DNA from: an uncultured Collinsella sp. | Lineage (GTDB): Bacteria > Actinomycetota > Coriobacteriia > Coriobacteriales > Coriobacteriaceae | Assembly: GCA_900546775.1 (NCBI GenBank) | Contig: UREM01000018.1 | Location: 1 to 44,250 of the forward strand | Length of the DNA stretch: 44,250 bases | Direction: 5' to 3' | In this document: piece by piece, positions 1 through 9,002 of the stretch | How the letters are laid out: each line of letters opens with the position of its first letter | Numbering within the stretch: the first letter of the stretch is position 1 | Notes under the pieces: generated by a model | Database searches by the model: none | Told to the model about the DNA's origin: nothing | The model's input: only the letters and a program-made list of their open reading frames with translations | Program-made: the position numbers and the translations under genes

Positions 1-49
1 CGAAATCGCTGAAACCCGCATAAACACTGGCTTTTTTAAGCAACTCGAT

Positions 50-1648
50 TTATTCCCACTCGATCGTCGCGGGCGGCTTGGACGTGATGTCGTAGCACAC
101 GCGGTTGGCGCCGGGGACCTCGGCAACGATGCGGCCCGAGATGCGGGCCAGGACGTCGTAGGGCAGCTTGGCCCAGTCGGCGGTCATGGCATCGCTGGAC
201 TCGACGGCGCGCAGGATGATCGGGCGCTGGTAGGTGCGCTCGTCGCCCATAACGCCCACGGACTTAATGTCGGGCAGGACCGCGAAATACTGCCAGCAGC
301 TGTGCTCGGAGTTGCGCTCGCCGGTCTGCTCAAACAGACGCTGGTTGTAGGCGTCGAGCTCCTCGCGCACGATAGCGTCGGCATTCTTGAGAATCTCGAG
401 CTTCTCCTTGTCGACCGCACCGATGATGCGGATGGCCAGACCCGGGCCCGGGAAAGGCTGGCGGAACACGATATGACCCGGCAGGCCAAGCGCCAGACCA
501 AGTGCGCGGACCTCATCCTTAAAGAAGTGGTCGAGCGGCTCAATAAGGTCGAAGTGCACGCCCTCGGGGAACGGGATCAGGTTGTGGTGGCTCTTGATGG
601 TGGCCGTCTTGCCACCCGTCTTGCGAGCGCCGGACTCGATGATGTCGGGGTAGATGGTGCCCTGAGCCAGGTACTTGACCGGCTTGCCATCGGTCTCAAG
701 CTGTTGCGCCACGGCGAAGAACTCTTTCCAGAACTGCGTACCGATGATGCGGCGCTTCTCCTCGGGCTCGGTCACGCCGGCCAGAAGCTCGGCATAACGG
801 TCCTCGGCGTGGACGTGGATAAAGTCGACGTCAAACTGCTTGGTGAAGACCTCCTCCACCTGCTCGGGCTCGCCCTTGCGCAGCAGGCCGTGGTTGATGA
901 ACACGCAGGTCATCTGCTTGCCCACGGCACGGGCGCCCAGTGCAGCCACGACGGAGGAATCGACACCGCCAGACAGGGCCAAAATCACGCGGTCGTCGCC
1001 GACCTTCTCGCGGAACTCGGCCGTCATGGTCTCGACCAGGTTGTCCATGCTCCAGTTGGGCTCCAGGCCGCAGATCTCAAACAGGAAGTTGCTCAGCAGC
1101 TGCTGACCGTACTCGGAGTGCTTGACCTCGGGGTGGAACTGCGTGGTGAAAATCTTGCGCTCGACGCACTCCATGGCGGCAACCGGGCACACGTCAGTGC
1201 TGGCGGTAACGGTAAAGCCCTCGGGCACCTCGGACACGGCGTCGCGGTGGCTCATCCACACGGTTTGCTCCATGGGCGTGGAGTTAAAGAGCTTGGCGCC
1301 GGCAGTGCGCGTAATAGTGGCGCGGCCGTACTCGCCCACCTCGGAGTGCCCGACCTTGCCGCCGAGCGTCACGGCCGTGATCTGATGGCCGTAGCAGAAG
1401 CCCAGGACGGGAAGGCCCAGGTCAAAGATGGCAGGATCGATGGACGGAGCGTCCTCGGCGTACACAGAGGCCGGGCCGCCAGAAAGGATGAGCGCAGAGG
1501 CGTTCATCTCGCGAATCTCATCGGCCGAGATGTCGCAGGGAACGATCTCGGAATACACGTTGAGGTCGCGGACGCGACGGGCAATGAGCTGACCGTACTG
1601 CGCACCAAAGTCGAGTACGAGGACCTTTGCGGAAGCCTTTTGATCCAT
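50..1648 (-). CDS. guaA: GMP synthase (glutamine-hydrolysing)
   Basis: Converts XMP, ATP and glutamine to GMP, the last step of guanine nucleotide synthesis in the cytoplasm. The 532-aa protein has the full family layout: an N-terminal class I glutamine amidotransferase domain with nucleophile Cys85 in GFCYGHQ and the His172/Glu174 pair in FHPEV, then an ATP-pyrophosphatase domain with the P-loop SGGVDSS (about 226-232), then the dimerisation domain ending in KPPATIEWE. The start chosen is the ATG of MDQKAS, because AGAGGGGG lies five bases upstream; an in-frame extension of 42 residues upstream has no family similarity. It is transcribed alone, divergently from the asparaginase gene across about 270 bases. 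I saw no purine riboswitch in that gap. Family assignment is secure. Confidence 0.97.
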   Translation of the reverse strand: MDQKASAKVLVLDFGAQYGQLIARRVRDLNVYSEIVPCDISADEIREMNASALILSGGPASVYAEDAPSIDPAIFDLGLPVLGFCYGHQITAVTLGGKVGHSEVGEYGRATITRTAGAKLFNSTPMEQTVWMSHRDAVSEVPEGFTVTASTDVCPVAAMECVERKIFTTQFHPEVKHSEYGQQLLSNFLFEICGLEPNWSMDNLVETMTAEFREKVGDDRVILALSGGVDSSVVAALGARAVGKQMTCVFINHGLLRKGEPEQVEEVFTKQFDVDFIHVHAEDRYAELLAGVTEPEEKRRIIGTQFWKEFFAVAQQLETDGKPVKYLAQGTIYPDIIESGARKTGGKTATIKSHHNLIPFPEGVHFDLIEPLDHFFKDEVRALGLALGLPGHIVFRQPFPGPGLAIRIIGAVDKEKLEILKNADAIVREELDAYNQRLFEQTGERNSEHSCWQYFAVLPDIKSVGVMGDERTYQRPIILRAVESSDAMTADWAKLPYDVLARISGRIVAEVPGANRVCYDITSKPPATIEWE

Positions 1649-1916
1649 GGTTTCCCCCTCTTGTTGGCGGGGAGCCGGTGCCCACCCGCGTGAATGAACG
1701 AAAATAACTTCCATAGTGTACACGTTATATGGGGTTTCTCGTCCCTCGCGGCCATCAGCGCACGGCAAACGCACGACCTGGGCCCTTATTTGACGGCAAT
1801 TGAAGTATTACTAAACATTACAGATGATGTATTACGTTTGAACATTGGACGCCCTGTGCCACAATACTGCCGAACGACTCCGCCCTTGCGGCGACAAAAC
1901 CGATAGGAATACCAGC

Positions 1917-2930
1917 ATGAAGCGCATCCTTCTCATCGCCACGGGCGGCACCATCGCATCGACCGAGGACGGCAACGGCCTCTCCCCCGCCCTGACCGGT
2001 GAGGAGCTCGCCCAGAGCGTCCCCGAGATCTCGGGCCTCTGCGAGCTCGACGTCGTGCAGCCCATGAACATCGACAGCACCAATATGCGCCCCAGTGACT
2101 GGATGCGTATCCGCGACGTCATCGTCGAGGGTTATGCCGACCACGACGGCTTCGTGATTCTGCACGGCACCGACACCATGAGCTACACCGCGGCGGCGCT
2201 TTCCTATCTGATTCAGGACAGCCCCAAGCCTATCGTACTCACCGGCTCGCAAAAGCCCATGGGCAATCCCTTTACCGACGCCAAGCTCAACCTGTACCAG
2301 AGCCTGCTCTATGCGCTCGACGAGCACTCGCACGACGTCTCAATCGTGTTTGGCGGCGTAGCCATTGCCGGTACGCGCGCCCGCAAACAGCGCACCATGA
2401 GCTTTAACGCGTTCATTAGCGTCAACTATCCGCCCATCGCCTATATCCGCAACGACCGCATCGTGCGCAACGGGCTTCACGGCACGCATCAGGGCGAAAA
2501 CCCGGTGCGTTTCTACGACAGCATCGACCCGCGCGTATTTGTACTCAAGCTCACGCCCGGCGTAAACCCGGGCATCCTCGACGCCCTTGCCGATAGCTAC
2601 GACGCTGTAATCCTTGAGACCTTTGGCATTGGCGGTATCCCCGAGTTTGGCGAGTCGGGCGAGTCGTTCCAAGAGGCGATTTTCCGCTGGGTCGATTCGG
2701 GCCGCACCGTCGTTATGACCACGCAGGTCCCCGAAGAGGGCCTTGATCTGGGTGTTTATGAGGTCGGCCGTGCCTACGCCGATCATCCGGGCATTTTGCG
2801 CGGCGACGACATGACCACCGAGACGCTCGTGGCCAAGACCATGTGGGCGCTCGGCCAGTCACGCGATGCCGCCGAGATCCAGCGCCTGTTCTACAGCCAA
2901 GTCAACCACGACCGCATCCCGATGGCGTAA
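1917..2930 (+). CDS. ansA: Type I (cytoplasmic) L-asparaginase
   Basis: Hydrolyses L-asparagine to aspartate and ammonia. The 337-aa length and lack of a signal peptide match the cytoplasmic AnsA type rather than the periplasmic AnsB type. Both family signatures are visible: TGGTIAST with nucleophile Thr12 near the N terminus, and HGTDTM (His83-Met88) carrying the second catalytic Thr and Asp. LTGSQKPMG follows, as in AnsA. The start is the ATG preceded by GATAGGAAT; upstream in-frame codons lack a better site. A possible promoter is TTGACG at about 1790 with a weak TAAACA box 16 bases later, which I hold loosely. The gene stands alone and its 3' end faces a small XRE regulator on the other strand. 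Confidence 0.93.
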   Translation: MKRILLIATGGTIASTEDGNGLSPALTGEELAQSVPEISGLCELDVVQPMNIDSTNMRPSDWMRIRDVIVEGYADHDGFVILHGTDTMSYTAAALSYLIQDSPKPIVLTGSQKPMGNPFTDAKLNLYQSLLYALDEHSHDVSIVFGGVAIAGTRARKQRTMSFNAFISVNYPPIAYIRNDRIVRNGLHGTHQGENPVRFYDSIDPRVFVLKLTPGVNPGILDALADSYDAVILETFGIGGIPEFGESGESFQEAIFRWVDSGRTVVMTTQVPEEGLDLGVYEVGRAYADHPGILRGDDMTTETLVAKTMWALGQSRDAAEIQRLFYSQVNHDRIPMA

Positions 2931-2952
2931 TTCAGTTGTCGACGGGTATCCC

Positions 2953-3171
2953 CTATTCGATGCCCTCGAGAAGCTCTGATACCGTCATGCCGAGTGCGGG
3001 CGCGATCTTAAATAGAACCTTGAGCGTGAAATTTGCCGTCCCATCTTCGATTCGGTCGAGGTAGGGTCGGCTGATTCCTGTCGCCACACAAAAATCGACC
3101 TTGGAGATACCAAGGTCCCTGCGCGTCTGCTCGACTCGCTTGCCAAGAATCTGTTTCGCACGTTCGTCCAT
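2953..3171 (-). CDS. Small XRE-family (Cro/CI-type) HTH regulator
   Basis: A 72-aa protein that is almost entirely one helix-turn-helix domain. GKRVEQTRRDLGISKVDFC and the recognition-helix stretch TGISRPYLDRIEDG are typical of XRE regulators, and the C terminus (LGMTVSELLEGIE) is the usual closing helix. It presumably binds DNA as a dimer. It is divergent from an unknown 129-aa protein, and the 76-bp gap between them holds a perfect 24-bp palindrome, the likely operator, so autoregulation plus control of the neighbour is the simplest reading. No toxin, phage or restriction gene adjoins it. Similar solo regulators (for example antitoxin or restriction controller proteins) exist, so its target function stays open. 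Confidence 0.85.
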   Translation of the reverse strand: MDERAKQILGKRVEQTRRDLGISKVDFCVATGISRPYLDRIEDGTANFTLKVLFKIAPALGMTVSELLEGIE

Positions 3172-3200
3172 GCAGCCGAGTTTGAAATGGAGCTGAACAA

Positions 3201-3224
3201 AAACGTAAACTATAGTTTACGTTT
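3201..3224. promoter_or_regulatory. Perfect 24-bp palindromic operator candidate
   Basis: The twelve bases AAACGTAAACTA are followed directly by their exact reverse complement TAGTTTACGTTT. The centre contains TATAGT, a good -10 box in either direction. It sits between the XRE regulator and the divergent unknown gene, 30 bases from the first start codon and 23 from the second, which is where an autoregulatory operator would lie. Function is inferred from position and symmetry. Confidence 0.75.
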
Positions 3225-3247
3225 AAACGAATACACAGGAGTTTTCT

Positions 3248-3637
3248 ATGTCGGGTTCTTCGGTCCGCATGTACCGAGCCATGCTTCGCACAAACAGCGC
3301 ACCGCCCAAGCTCGTCGTCGTTGAAGCCGAATGCCTTTCGCCCGATGAGCGCACAGCATTTGCATTGCTATCAAGTCGCGTCGCCGCCGTTCTGGTCCCT
3401 TGCCCGGCGCAAGGTGAACTTGCCATCCAATGCCAAGCGCACAGCTGCTCGCTCAATCAGGCTGCCGTAATCGCAACCAGCCAACGTGGTCTGCCCCTTC
3501 TCCTGGAAGCCGGTATCGCACTCGCCCTTCGCGGCGCCGGATACGAAAACGAGGCCGCCGCCGACATGGTCTTTAAACCACGATCGAGCGGCGGCCTCGC
3601 AGCAGCCCTTGAATATGCGTGCAGGCTCGTTGCCTAA
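3248..3637 (+). CDS. Unknown 129-aa protein divergent from XRE regulator
   Basis: I do not recognise this family. The gene has a good ribosome site (CACAGGAG, six bases before the ATG) and GC-rich coding pattern, so it is likely real. The protein shows no signal peptide or clear membrane segment. It begins MSGSSVRMYRAMLRTN, has a central hydrophobic AFALLSSRVAAVLVPCPAQG stretch, and ends with FKPRSSGGLAAALEYACRL. Three cysteines occur in the middle (two in IQCQAHSC), not spaced like a known metal site. It shares a palindromic operator with the divergent XRE regulator, which suggests paired regulation. It ends nine bases from the convergent DUF1648 gene. Confidence 0.6.
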   Translation: MSGSSVRMYRAMLRTNSAPPKLVVVEAECLSPDERTAFALLSSRVAAVLVPCPAQGELAIQCQAHSCSLNQAAVIATSQRGLPLLLEAGIALALRGAGYENEAAADMVFKPRSSGGLAAALEYACRLVA

Positions 3638-3646
3638 AAGGACAGG

Positions 3647-4030
3647 CTAGAAACCAAAGCCAAAGCCCGTTCCGGTAATCGCCGAGTACATAAAGTAAAC
3701 GTTGACCACGTTGAGGAACACACCCGTGATGCAACCGTTACGCAGGTAGCGCTCGCACACGATGCGCGCCATGGCGGCGGAGTCATCATTGTTTTTAGCC
3801 TGGCGTCCTGCCGTAAAGTACGTCGCCACGCTCAGCAGCAGATTGAGCACCGGCAGTGCCAGCAACTCGTAACTCTTGCCCCAGCGCGTCACCTCGCCGG
3901 CGGCATTAAACTTTGTTGCCACCTCGGGACCAATGTTGGGGATAACACACGCTGCGACCACCAGCGGAATCACCGCAAGTACGAGCAGTGCAATACCCAT
4001 GTAGCCGGCTTTTTTACCATATTTAAACAT
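3647..4030 (-). CDS. DUF1648-type small membrane protein
   Basis: A 127-aa predicted inner-membrane protein. The first segment (about 11-32, GIALLVLAVIPLVVAACVIP) is followed by ATKFNAAGEVTRWGKS, which fits the DUF1648 signature in which a conserved N-x-x-G-x-x-x-R-W-G loop follows the first helix. A second segment (about 56-74) and a third near the C terminus (about 101-120) follow. DUF1648 occurs alone or in SdpI-like immunity and sensor proteins; the SdpI-specific C-terminal domain is missing here, so an immunity role should not be assumed. It starts 11 bases after the ychF stop codon with its own AAGGA site, so it is probably the second gene of that operon. Confidence 0.75.
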   Translation of the reverse strand: MFKYGKKAGYMGIALLVLAVIPLVVAACVIPNIGPEVATKFNAAGEVTRWGKSYELLALPVLNLLLSVATYFTAGRQAKNNDDSAAMARIVCERYLRNGCITGVFLNVVNVYFMYSAITGTGFGFGF

Positions 4031-4041
4031 GCGCGTCGTCC

Positions 4042-5118
<1,077 letters not shown>

Positions 5119-5163
5119 GACAGCTCCTTTTGGTACAGGTACTTCAAACCGTATAAGTATAGC

Positions 5164-5203
5164 GCCGCCGCAGCATCCGGGCGAATCCGGACACCGCGGC
5201 GGC
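5164..5203 (-). terminator. GC hairpin between Fe-S protein gene and ychF
   Basis: GCCGCCGC pairs exactly with GCGGCGGC across a 24-base loop that itself contains two CCGG blocks. It lies 30 bases past the stop of the ferredoxin-like gene, so it may end that transcript. No U-tract follows on the minus strand; instead the ychF TATACT box does. Terminator function is therefore uncertain. Confidence 0.4.
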
Positions 5204-5232
5204 ACGAATGAAGCAGAGATAGGGGTCGCTGA

Positions 5233-6486
5233 CTAGTCCGCGAGCTTTTCCACCTGGTCGAGCACCTTGTTGAGCTTTTCCTTTGCCTCGGCCTTGACCT
5301 TCTCAGCTTCTTCGTGAGCCTTCGCCTTCTGGGCAGCCTTTTCCTCGGCCTCGGGGTCGACGACAACCAAGTTGGACGCATCGTGTTCAACCAGCTTGAG
5401 CGCATGCTCGGGACAAACCTTGACACAGGCGCCGCAGCCTAAACAATACGTGGACTCCAACGCAAAGCGGCCGCTTCCTACCAGATCGCAGGCAAACGTG
5501 GGGCACACGTTGACGCACTCGCCGCACGACGTGCACTTGTCAAAATCGCACTCCGGTGTGCTCACCTGCATGTTCTGGGCAAGCTCGGGGTGGTTTTGCA
5601 GTGTCGAGAGCACCAGCTGCCGCCCGTGCGTGAGCGAACGGCGACGCTTGGTCGTCGTGGTGCCGCACATGGTGTTGAGCGTACGCTCCAACTGGGTAAT
5701 CTGGTGGCGATGGGCTTTGAGCTTCTGCGTCACCGAGGCCAGCGCCGCCGTTGCCGGGTTGAGCTTGGTCACGGTAAGGCCCGTGGTGCGGGCGATCTTT
5801 TCCATGTACTCCTTGCGCTCGTACTCACGGCGCTTATGGCACTTGAGGCTCTTGGGATCGACCTCCAGACCCATGCCCGTGCCTGCCCACTCCTCGGCGG
5901 TAGCAATGGCCTCGCCCAGGATGTCCTCGCCACCGGTGTTACGGCACTTATCGCACACGCCCAACGGCAGGTACACACTCACGTTAGGATAGTCGGCCAG
6001 CACCGAGAACCAGGTCTCGGCCGTAATATCGCCCACGCAGGCAACGACGACCTCGTTTTCGCGCGGCATGCGCTTGAGGGCGCGCGTGCAGGTGACGTAG
6101 GCGGTCTCGTGGCTCGTAGCCGCCGAGACAATGTCGTCGTAAAGGTTTTTGGGCGCCAGGCGCGGCGAGATGATTGCCTCGGTCGGACAGGCAGCGGCGC
6201 ACAGGCCGCACTTGCGACAGGAGTCGAGGATCTCGATGGCGTCTTCCTCGACCTCGATAGCGTTGACCGGGCACACGTCCATGCACGCGGTGCAGCCGCT
6301 CTTTTCGTTTTTGCAGGTCAAGCACGGAATGGTGTTGCCGCGCGGACGCTCCTTGTAGTCGGCAGGATTCCACTGCGGCGCCGACGGATCGAGTGCATCG
6401 GTCACACCGCCAAGCGGGTTTTTAAGAAAGTCGAAACCCTTGCTGATCTCGATAATGTCATCAAACAGATCGTGTTCCTGCGCCAT
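5233..6486 (-). CDS. Polyferredoxin-like 4Fe-4S protein
   Basis: A 417-aa cytoplasmic iron-sulfur protein with four 4Fe-4S motifs in two pairs. The first pair is Cys55/58/65/68/72 followed by Cys90/93/96/100; the second pair lies at about 315-365 (CDFDKCTSCGECVNVCP and CLGCGACVKVCP). Between them is a roughly 180-residue domain with extra cysteines (YVTCTRA, GVCDKCRNTG) loosely like the electron-transfer subunits of heterodisulfide reductase or hydrogenase complexes. The last 45 residues are an Ala/Lys/Glu-rich probable coiled coil, perhaps for a partner protein. The start is the ATG preceded by AGGGAGGGG; an in-frame ATG ten codons upstream lacks a site. No oxidoreductase partner gene adjoins it, so its electron donor and acceptor are unknown. 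Confidence 0.85.
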   Translation of the reverse strand: MAQEHDLFDDIIEISKGFDFLKNPLGGVTDALDPSAPQWNPADYKERPRGNTIPCLTCKNEKSGCTACMDVCPVNAIEVEEDAIEILDSCRKCGLCAAACPTEAIISPRLAPKNLYDDIVSAATSHETAYVTCTRALKRMPRENEVVVACVGDITAETWFSVLADYPNVSVYLPLGVCDKCRNTGGEDILGEAIATAEEWAGTGMGLEVDPKSLKCHKRREYERKEYMEKIARTTGLTVTKLNPATAALASVTQKLKAHRHQITQLERTLNTMCGTTTTKRRRSLTHGRQLVLSTLQNHPELAQNMQVSTPECDFDKCTSCGECVNVCPTFACDLVGSGRFALESTYCLGCGACVKVCPEHALKLVEHDASNLVVVDPEAEEKAAQKAKAHEEAEKVKAEAKEKLNKVLDQVEKLAD

Positions 6487-6637
6487 GCGCGGCCCCTCCC
6501 TGAGCAGTGCAAACAAGCAAGAGATAATGATACGCTATCGGCCCACGCCTCGGGCAAATTACACGCGGAGCATCTTTGCGGCAAATAGCCCATGGCCTAT
6601 CGCTGCCTCGATTGCACAAGATCAATCAAGCGCCAAA

Positions 6638-7705
6638 CTATGCCTCGCACATGAGCTGCACGAGCTTTTGTTTGGTCACCTTGGCCTGCTCGTTGGCCAT
6701 ATTACGCCCGTTTCTAAAGACCGCATTTGCAACACCCTGCAGATCGGCATCGGAAATCTCGCCAAGACCCAGCTCCTCGAGCGTCGTCGGCAGACCAACG
6801 CGCTGGCAAAACTCGAGCACCTGATCAAGCTCGGGAGCACGCTCCAGGCGCAGCTGCACCACCAGACCAAATGCCACGGCCTCGCCATGCATCGCCCTGC
6901 ACTCGGGCAGAATCGTCAGACCGTTGGCGATGGCATGTGCCAACGCCAAGCCACCGCTCTCAAAGCCGACGCCCGAGAGCAGAATATTGCACTCGATCAG
7001 GCGCTCAACCGCCGGCGATATACGCCCCTTCTTGAGATCGCGCTTGGCAGCGACACCGCACTCCATGAGCGTGTCGTAGCAGGCACGTGCCGCGACCAGG
7101 GCCAAGTGTCCCGGCGCGCCACCGTGCTCGTTGGCACCGTGCGCCGCGGCGCACGAACGCGCCTCGAAGTACGTTGCCAGCGCATCGCCCATACCAGCAA
7201 CCGTCATACGCAGTGGGGCCGCCGCGACCACGTTGGTATCGACCACGACCAGGTCTGGATTCTTCTCGAGCATCAGGTAACGGTCGAACGACCCATCCTC
7301 GTGATACAGCACCGAAATCGCACTGCACGGACCATCCATCGAGGCCGCCGTGGGACATACGCACAACGGCAACTCGGCATAAAACGCTACTGCCTTGGCG
7401 ATATCGAGCATTTTGCCACCGCCAATACCCACCACCATGTCGCAATACTCAGCCTGGGCTTCCTTAGCCATTTTTACAACGGCCTCTTCCGTACACGGAC
7501 CGTCATAAATCTTAAAGAACGGCTCGCTTAGATCTTCATCCAGAAATCCATCGACGATCTGCCTGCACAGCCGATCCTCGGTGCCCTGGTCAAACAAGAC
7601 ATAGGCAGCGCAGCCCAACCATGACAAATACCTGCCCTGACGCGAAAGTTCGCCCGGCCCCTGAACATACCGGCCGGGACCGCCATAAACCATAGGAAGC
7701 GCCAT
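6638..7705 (-). CDS. GldA-type (iron-containing family) dehydrogenase, paralog 2
   Basis: A 355-aa NAD(H)-dependent polyol or alcohol dehydrogenase of the glycerol dehydrogenase family. The nucleotide-binding GIGGGKMLDIAKA (about 93-105) and the metal ligands Asp174 (GMGDALATYFEA), His257 (LAHAIANGL) and His273 (AMHGEAVAFG) are all present, so it should be active. It resembles the neighbouring gldA closely in layout but has diverged in the substrate region and is one residue shorter before the third ligand. Substrate is uncertain: glycerol, 1,2-propanediol or another small diol. It is separated from gldA by an intrinsic terminator and a 10-bp inverted repeat, so it probably has its own promoter and control. 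Confidence 0.88.
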   Translation of the reverse strand: MALPMVYGGPGRYVQGPGELSRQGRYLSWLGCAAYVLFDQGTEDRLCRQIVDGFLDEDLSEPFFKIYDGPCTEEAVVKMAKEAQAEYCDMVVGIGGGKMLDIAKAVAFYAELPLCVCPTAASMDGPCSAISVLYHEDGSFDRYLMLEKNPDLVVVDTNVVAAAPLRMTVAGMGDALATYFEARSCAAAHGANEHGGAPGHLALVAARACYDTLMECGVAAKRDLKKGRISPAVERLIECNILLSGVGFESGGLALAHAIANGLTILPECRAMHGEAVAFGLVVQLRLERAPELDQVLEFCQRVGLPTTLEELGLGEISDADLQGVANAVFRNGRNMANEQAKVTKQKLVQLMCEA

Positions 7706-7735
7706 ACGAGAATCCGCCCTTCATCAAACAACGAT

Positions 7736-7766
7736 TGGTGCAAAGTAACCTGCCCCCTTTGCACCA
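7736..7766. promoter_or_regulatory. 10-bp inverted repeat upstream of gldA paralog
   Basis: TGGTGCAAAG and CTTTGCACCA are exact complements 11 bases apart, located between the gldA terminator and the start of the second dehydrogenase. Position fits an operator or a leader hairpin for that gene. No U-tract follows. Confidence 0.5.
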
Positions 7767-7775
7767 TAGCAAAAA

Positions 7776-7804
7776 GGGGCAAAGCCATCTGCTGGCTTTG
7801 CCCC
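7776..7804 (-). terminator. Intrinsic terminator of gldA
   Basis: A perfect 12-bp stem (GGGGCAAAGCCA with TGGCTTTGCCCC), five-base loop, and five T residues on the minus strand, 14 bases past the gldA stop codon. Confidence 0.9.
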
Positions 7805-7818
7805 TTCCTTAGCTTGAT

Positions 7819-8919
7819 TTACTCATCCATAAGATAGTAGTGACCCAGCGCGTCGGCACCCAGGATGGCGTTTGCGACCATCTCGGGCGTCACCTCAAAC
7901 GGCATGTTGCACATGGTGTCATCGGGCGCGCAGGCGGCCTCGGCAACAATCATGGCCTGCTCGCGCGTAAGCTCGGCAACGCCAAGCTCCTTCATCGTGA
8001 CCGGCAGGCCCAGCTCAATGCAGAAGCCCAAGACTTCCTCGAGTTTCTCAGTCGGGGCATCCTCGAGTACCAGCTGGACGATAGTGCCAAAGGCGACCTT
8101 CTCGCCGTGATACATGCCGTGGCACTCGGGCAGCATCGTCAGGCCATTGTGGATGGCATGAGCAGCAGCAAGGCCCGAGCTCTCAAAGCCAATGCCCGAA
8201 AGCAGCGTATTGGCCTCGATGATATGCTCGACGGCAGGCGTCAACGCTCCCTTCTCCAGCGCAACCTTGGCCTTGACGCCGTCGGTCATAAGCGTCTCGT
8301 AGCAGAGCTTGGCGAGTGCCAGGCCGGCCATGCCGCCCTTGCCGCCAGCGCAGGTGCCACCGTCGGCATCGTGCGTTGCCTGGGCCTCGAAATAGGTTGC
8401 GAGCGCATCGCCCATACCGGAAACCGTCAGGCGCACCGGGCTCGCCGCGATAACCGTCGTGTCCATAAGGACAATGTTGGGGTTTGCCTTAAGGAAGAGA
8501 TACTTGTCGAACTGGCCGTCATCGGTATAGAGCACCGAAAGCGCCGAACACGGGGCATCGGTCGAAGCAATGGTGGGGCAAATGATAACCGGGGACTCCA
8601 GGTAATAGGCGACGGCCTTCGCGGTGTCGAGGATCTTGCCGCCACCGACGCCGACGATGATGTCGCAACCGTTGTCGCGAGCGAGCGCAACCAGGCGATC
8701 GACCTCGCCCTTGGAGCACTCGCCGTTAAAGTCCTCAAACAGCAGCTCGGCCTTAGCCTCGGCAAAGCCGCCCTCGATCTTGGCACCGACGCGCTTCTTG
8801 CCCGAAGGCGTCACGATGACGAGGGCCTTAGCGCCAAGCGGCTCAACATAAGAGCCGAGCTTGGCCAGCTCGTCCGGGCCCTGGATGTACTTGCTGGGGC
8901 TATTGAAAATTGCAGCCAT
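7819..8919 (-). CDS. gldA: Glycerol dehydrogenase
   Basis: Oxidises glycerol to dihydroxyacetone with NAD+, or runs in reverse on small ketols during fermentation. The 366-aa protein starts with IFNSPSKYIQGP, the usual GldA opening, has the nucleotide-binding GVGGGKILDTAKA (about 90-102) and the three metal ligands Asp171, His254 and His271. PTIASTDAPCSALSV is the family signature around the substrate pocket. It lies between two other dehydrogenases of the same superfamily on the same strand but is bounded by terminators on both sides, so the three genes look like neighbours that are regulated separately. No dihydroxyacetone kinase lies in view. Confidence 0.93.
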   Translation of the reverse strand: MAAIFNSPSKYIQGPDELAKLGSYVEPLGAKALVIVTPSGKKRVGAKIEGGFAEAKAELLFEDFNGECSKGEVDRLVALARDNGCDIIVGVGGGKILDTAKAVAYYLESPVIICPTIASTDAPCSALSVLYTDDGQFDKYLFLKANPNIVLMDTTVIAASPVRLTVSGMGDALATYFEAQATHDADGGTCAGGKGGMAGLALAKLCYETLMTDGVKAKVALEKGALTPAVEHIIEANTLLSGIGFESSGLAAAHAIHNGLTMLPECHGMYHGEKVAFGTIVQLVLEDAPTEKLEEVLGFCIELGLPVTMKELGVAELTREQAMIVAEAACAPDDTMCNMPFEVTPEMVANAILGADALGHYYLMDE

Positions 8920-8950
8920 AACTATCCCATTCTCTAAAAGAAAAAAGAAA

Positions 8951-8980
8951 GGGGCTCCGTACGGATACGTGCGGAGCCCC
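8951..8980 (-). terminator. Intrinsic terminator of iron-dependent alcohol dehydrogenase
   Basis: A 13-bp stem with one G-U pair (GGGGCTCCGTACG against CGTGCGGAGCCCC), a GATA tetraloop and a T-rich run (TTTCTTTTTT) on the minus strand, 22 bases past the stop codon. Confidence 0.9.
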
Positions 8981-9002
8981 TCGTTACGATAACAAGAGTC
9001 GA

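Noticed and set aside
302..1693. Long plus-strand reading frame opposite guaA, and similar long antisense frames opposite ychF, gldA, the alcohol dehydrogenase, glutamine synthetase and metH
   Set aside because: Such frames are expected antisense to GC-rich genes with biased third positions; the opposite strand in each case encodes a clearly recognised protein.
1649..1916. Purine riboswitch ahead of guaA
   Set aside because: No three-way junction with the conserved loop sequences was seen on the minus strand.
3647..4030. SdpI-type immunity protein
   Set aside because: Only the DUF1648 part is present; the SdpI-specific domain and any toxin partner are absent.
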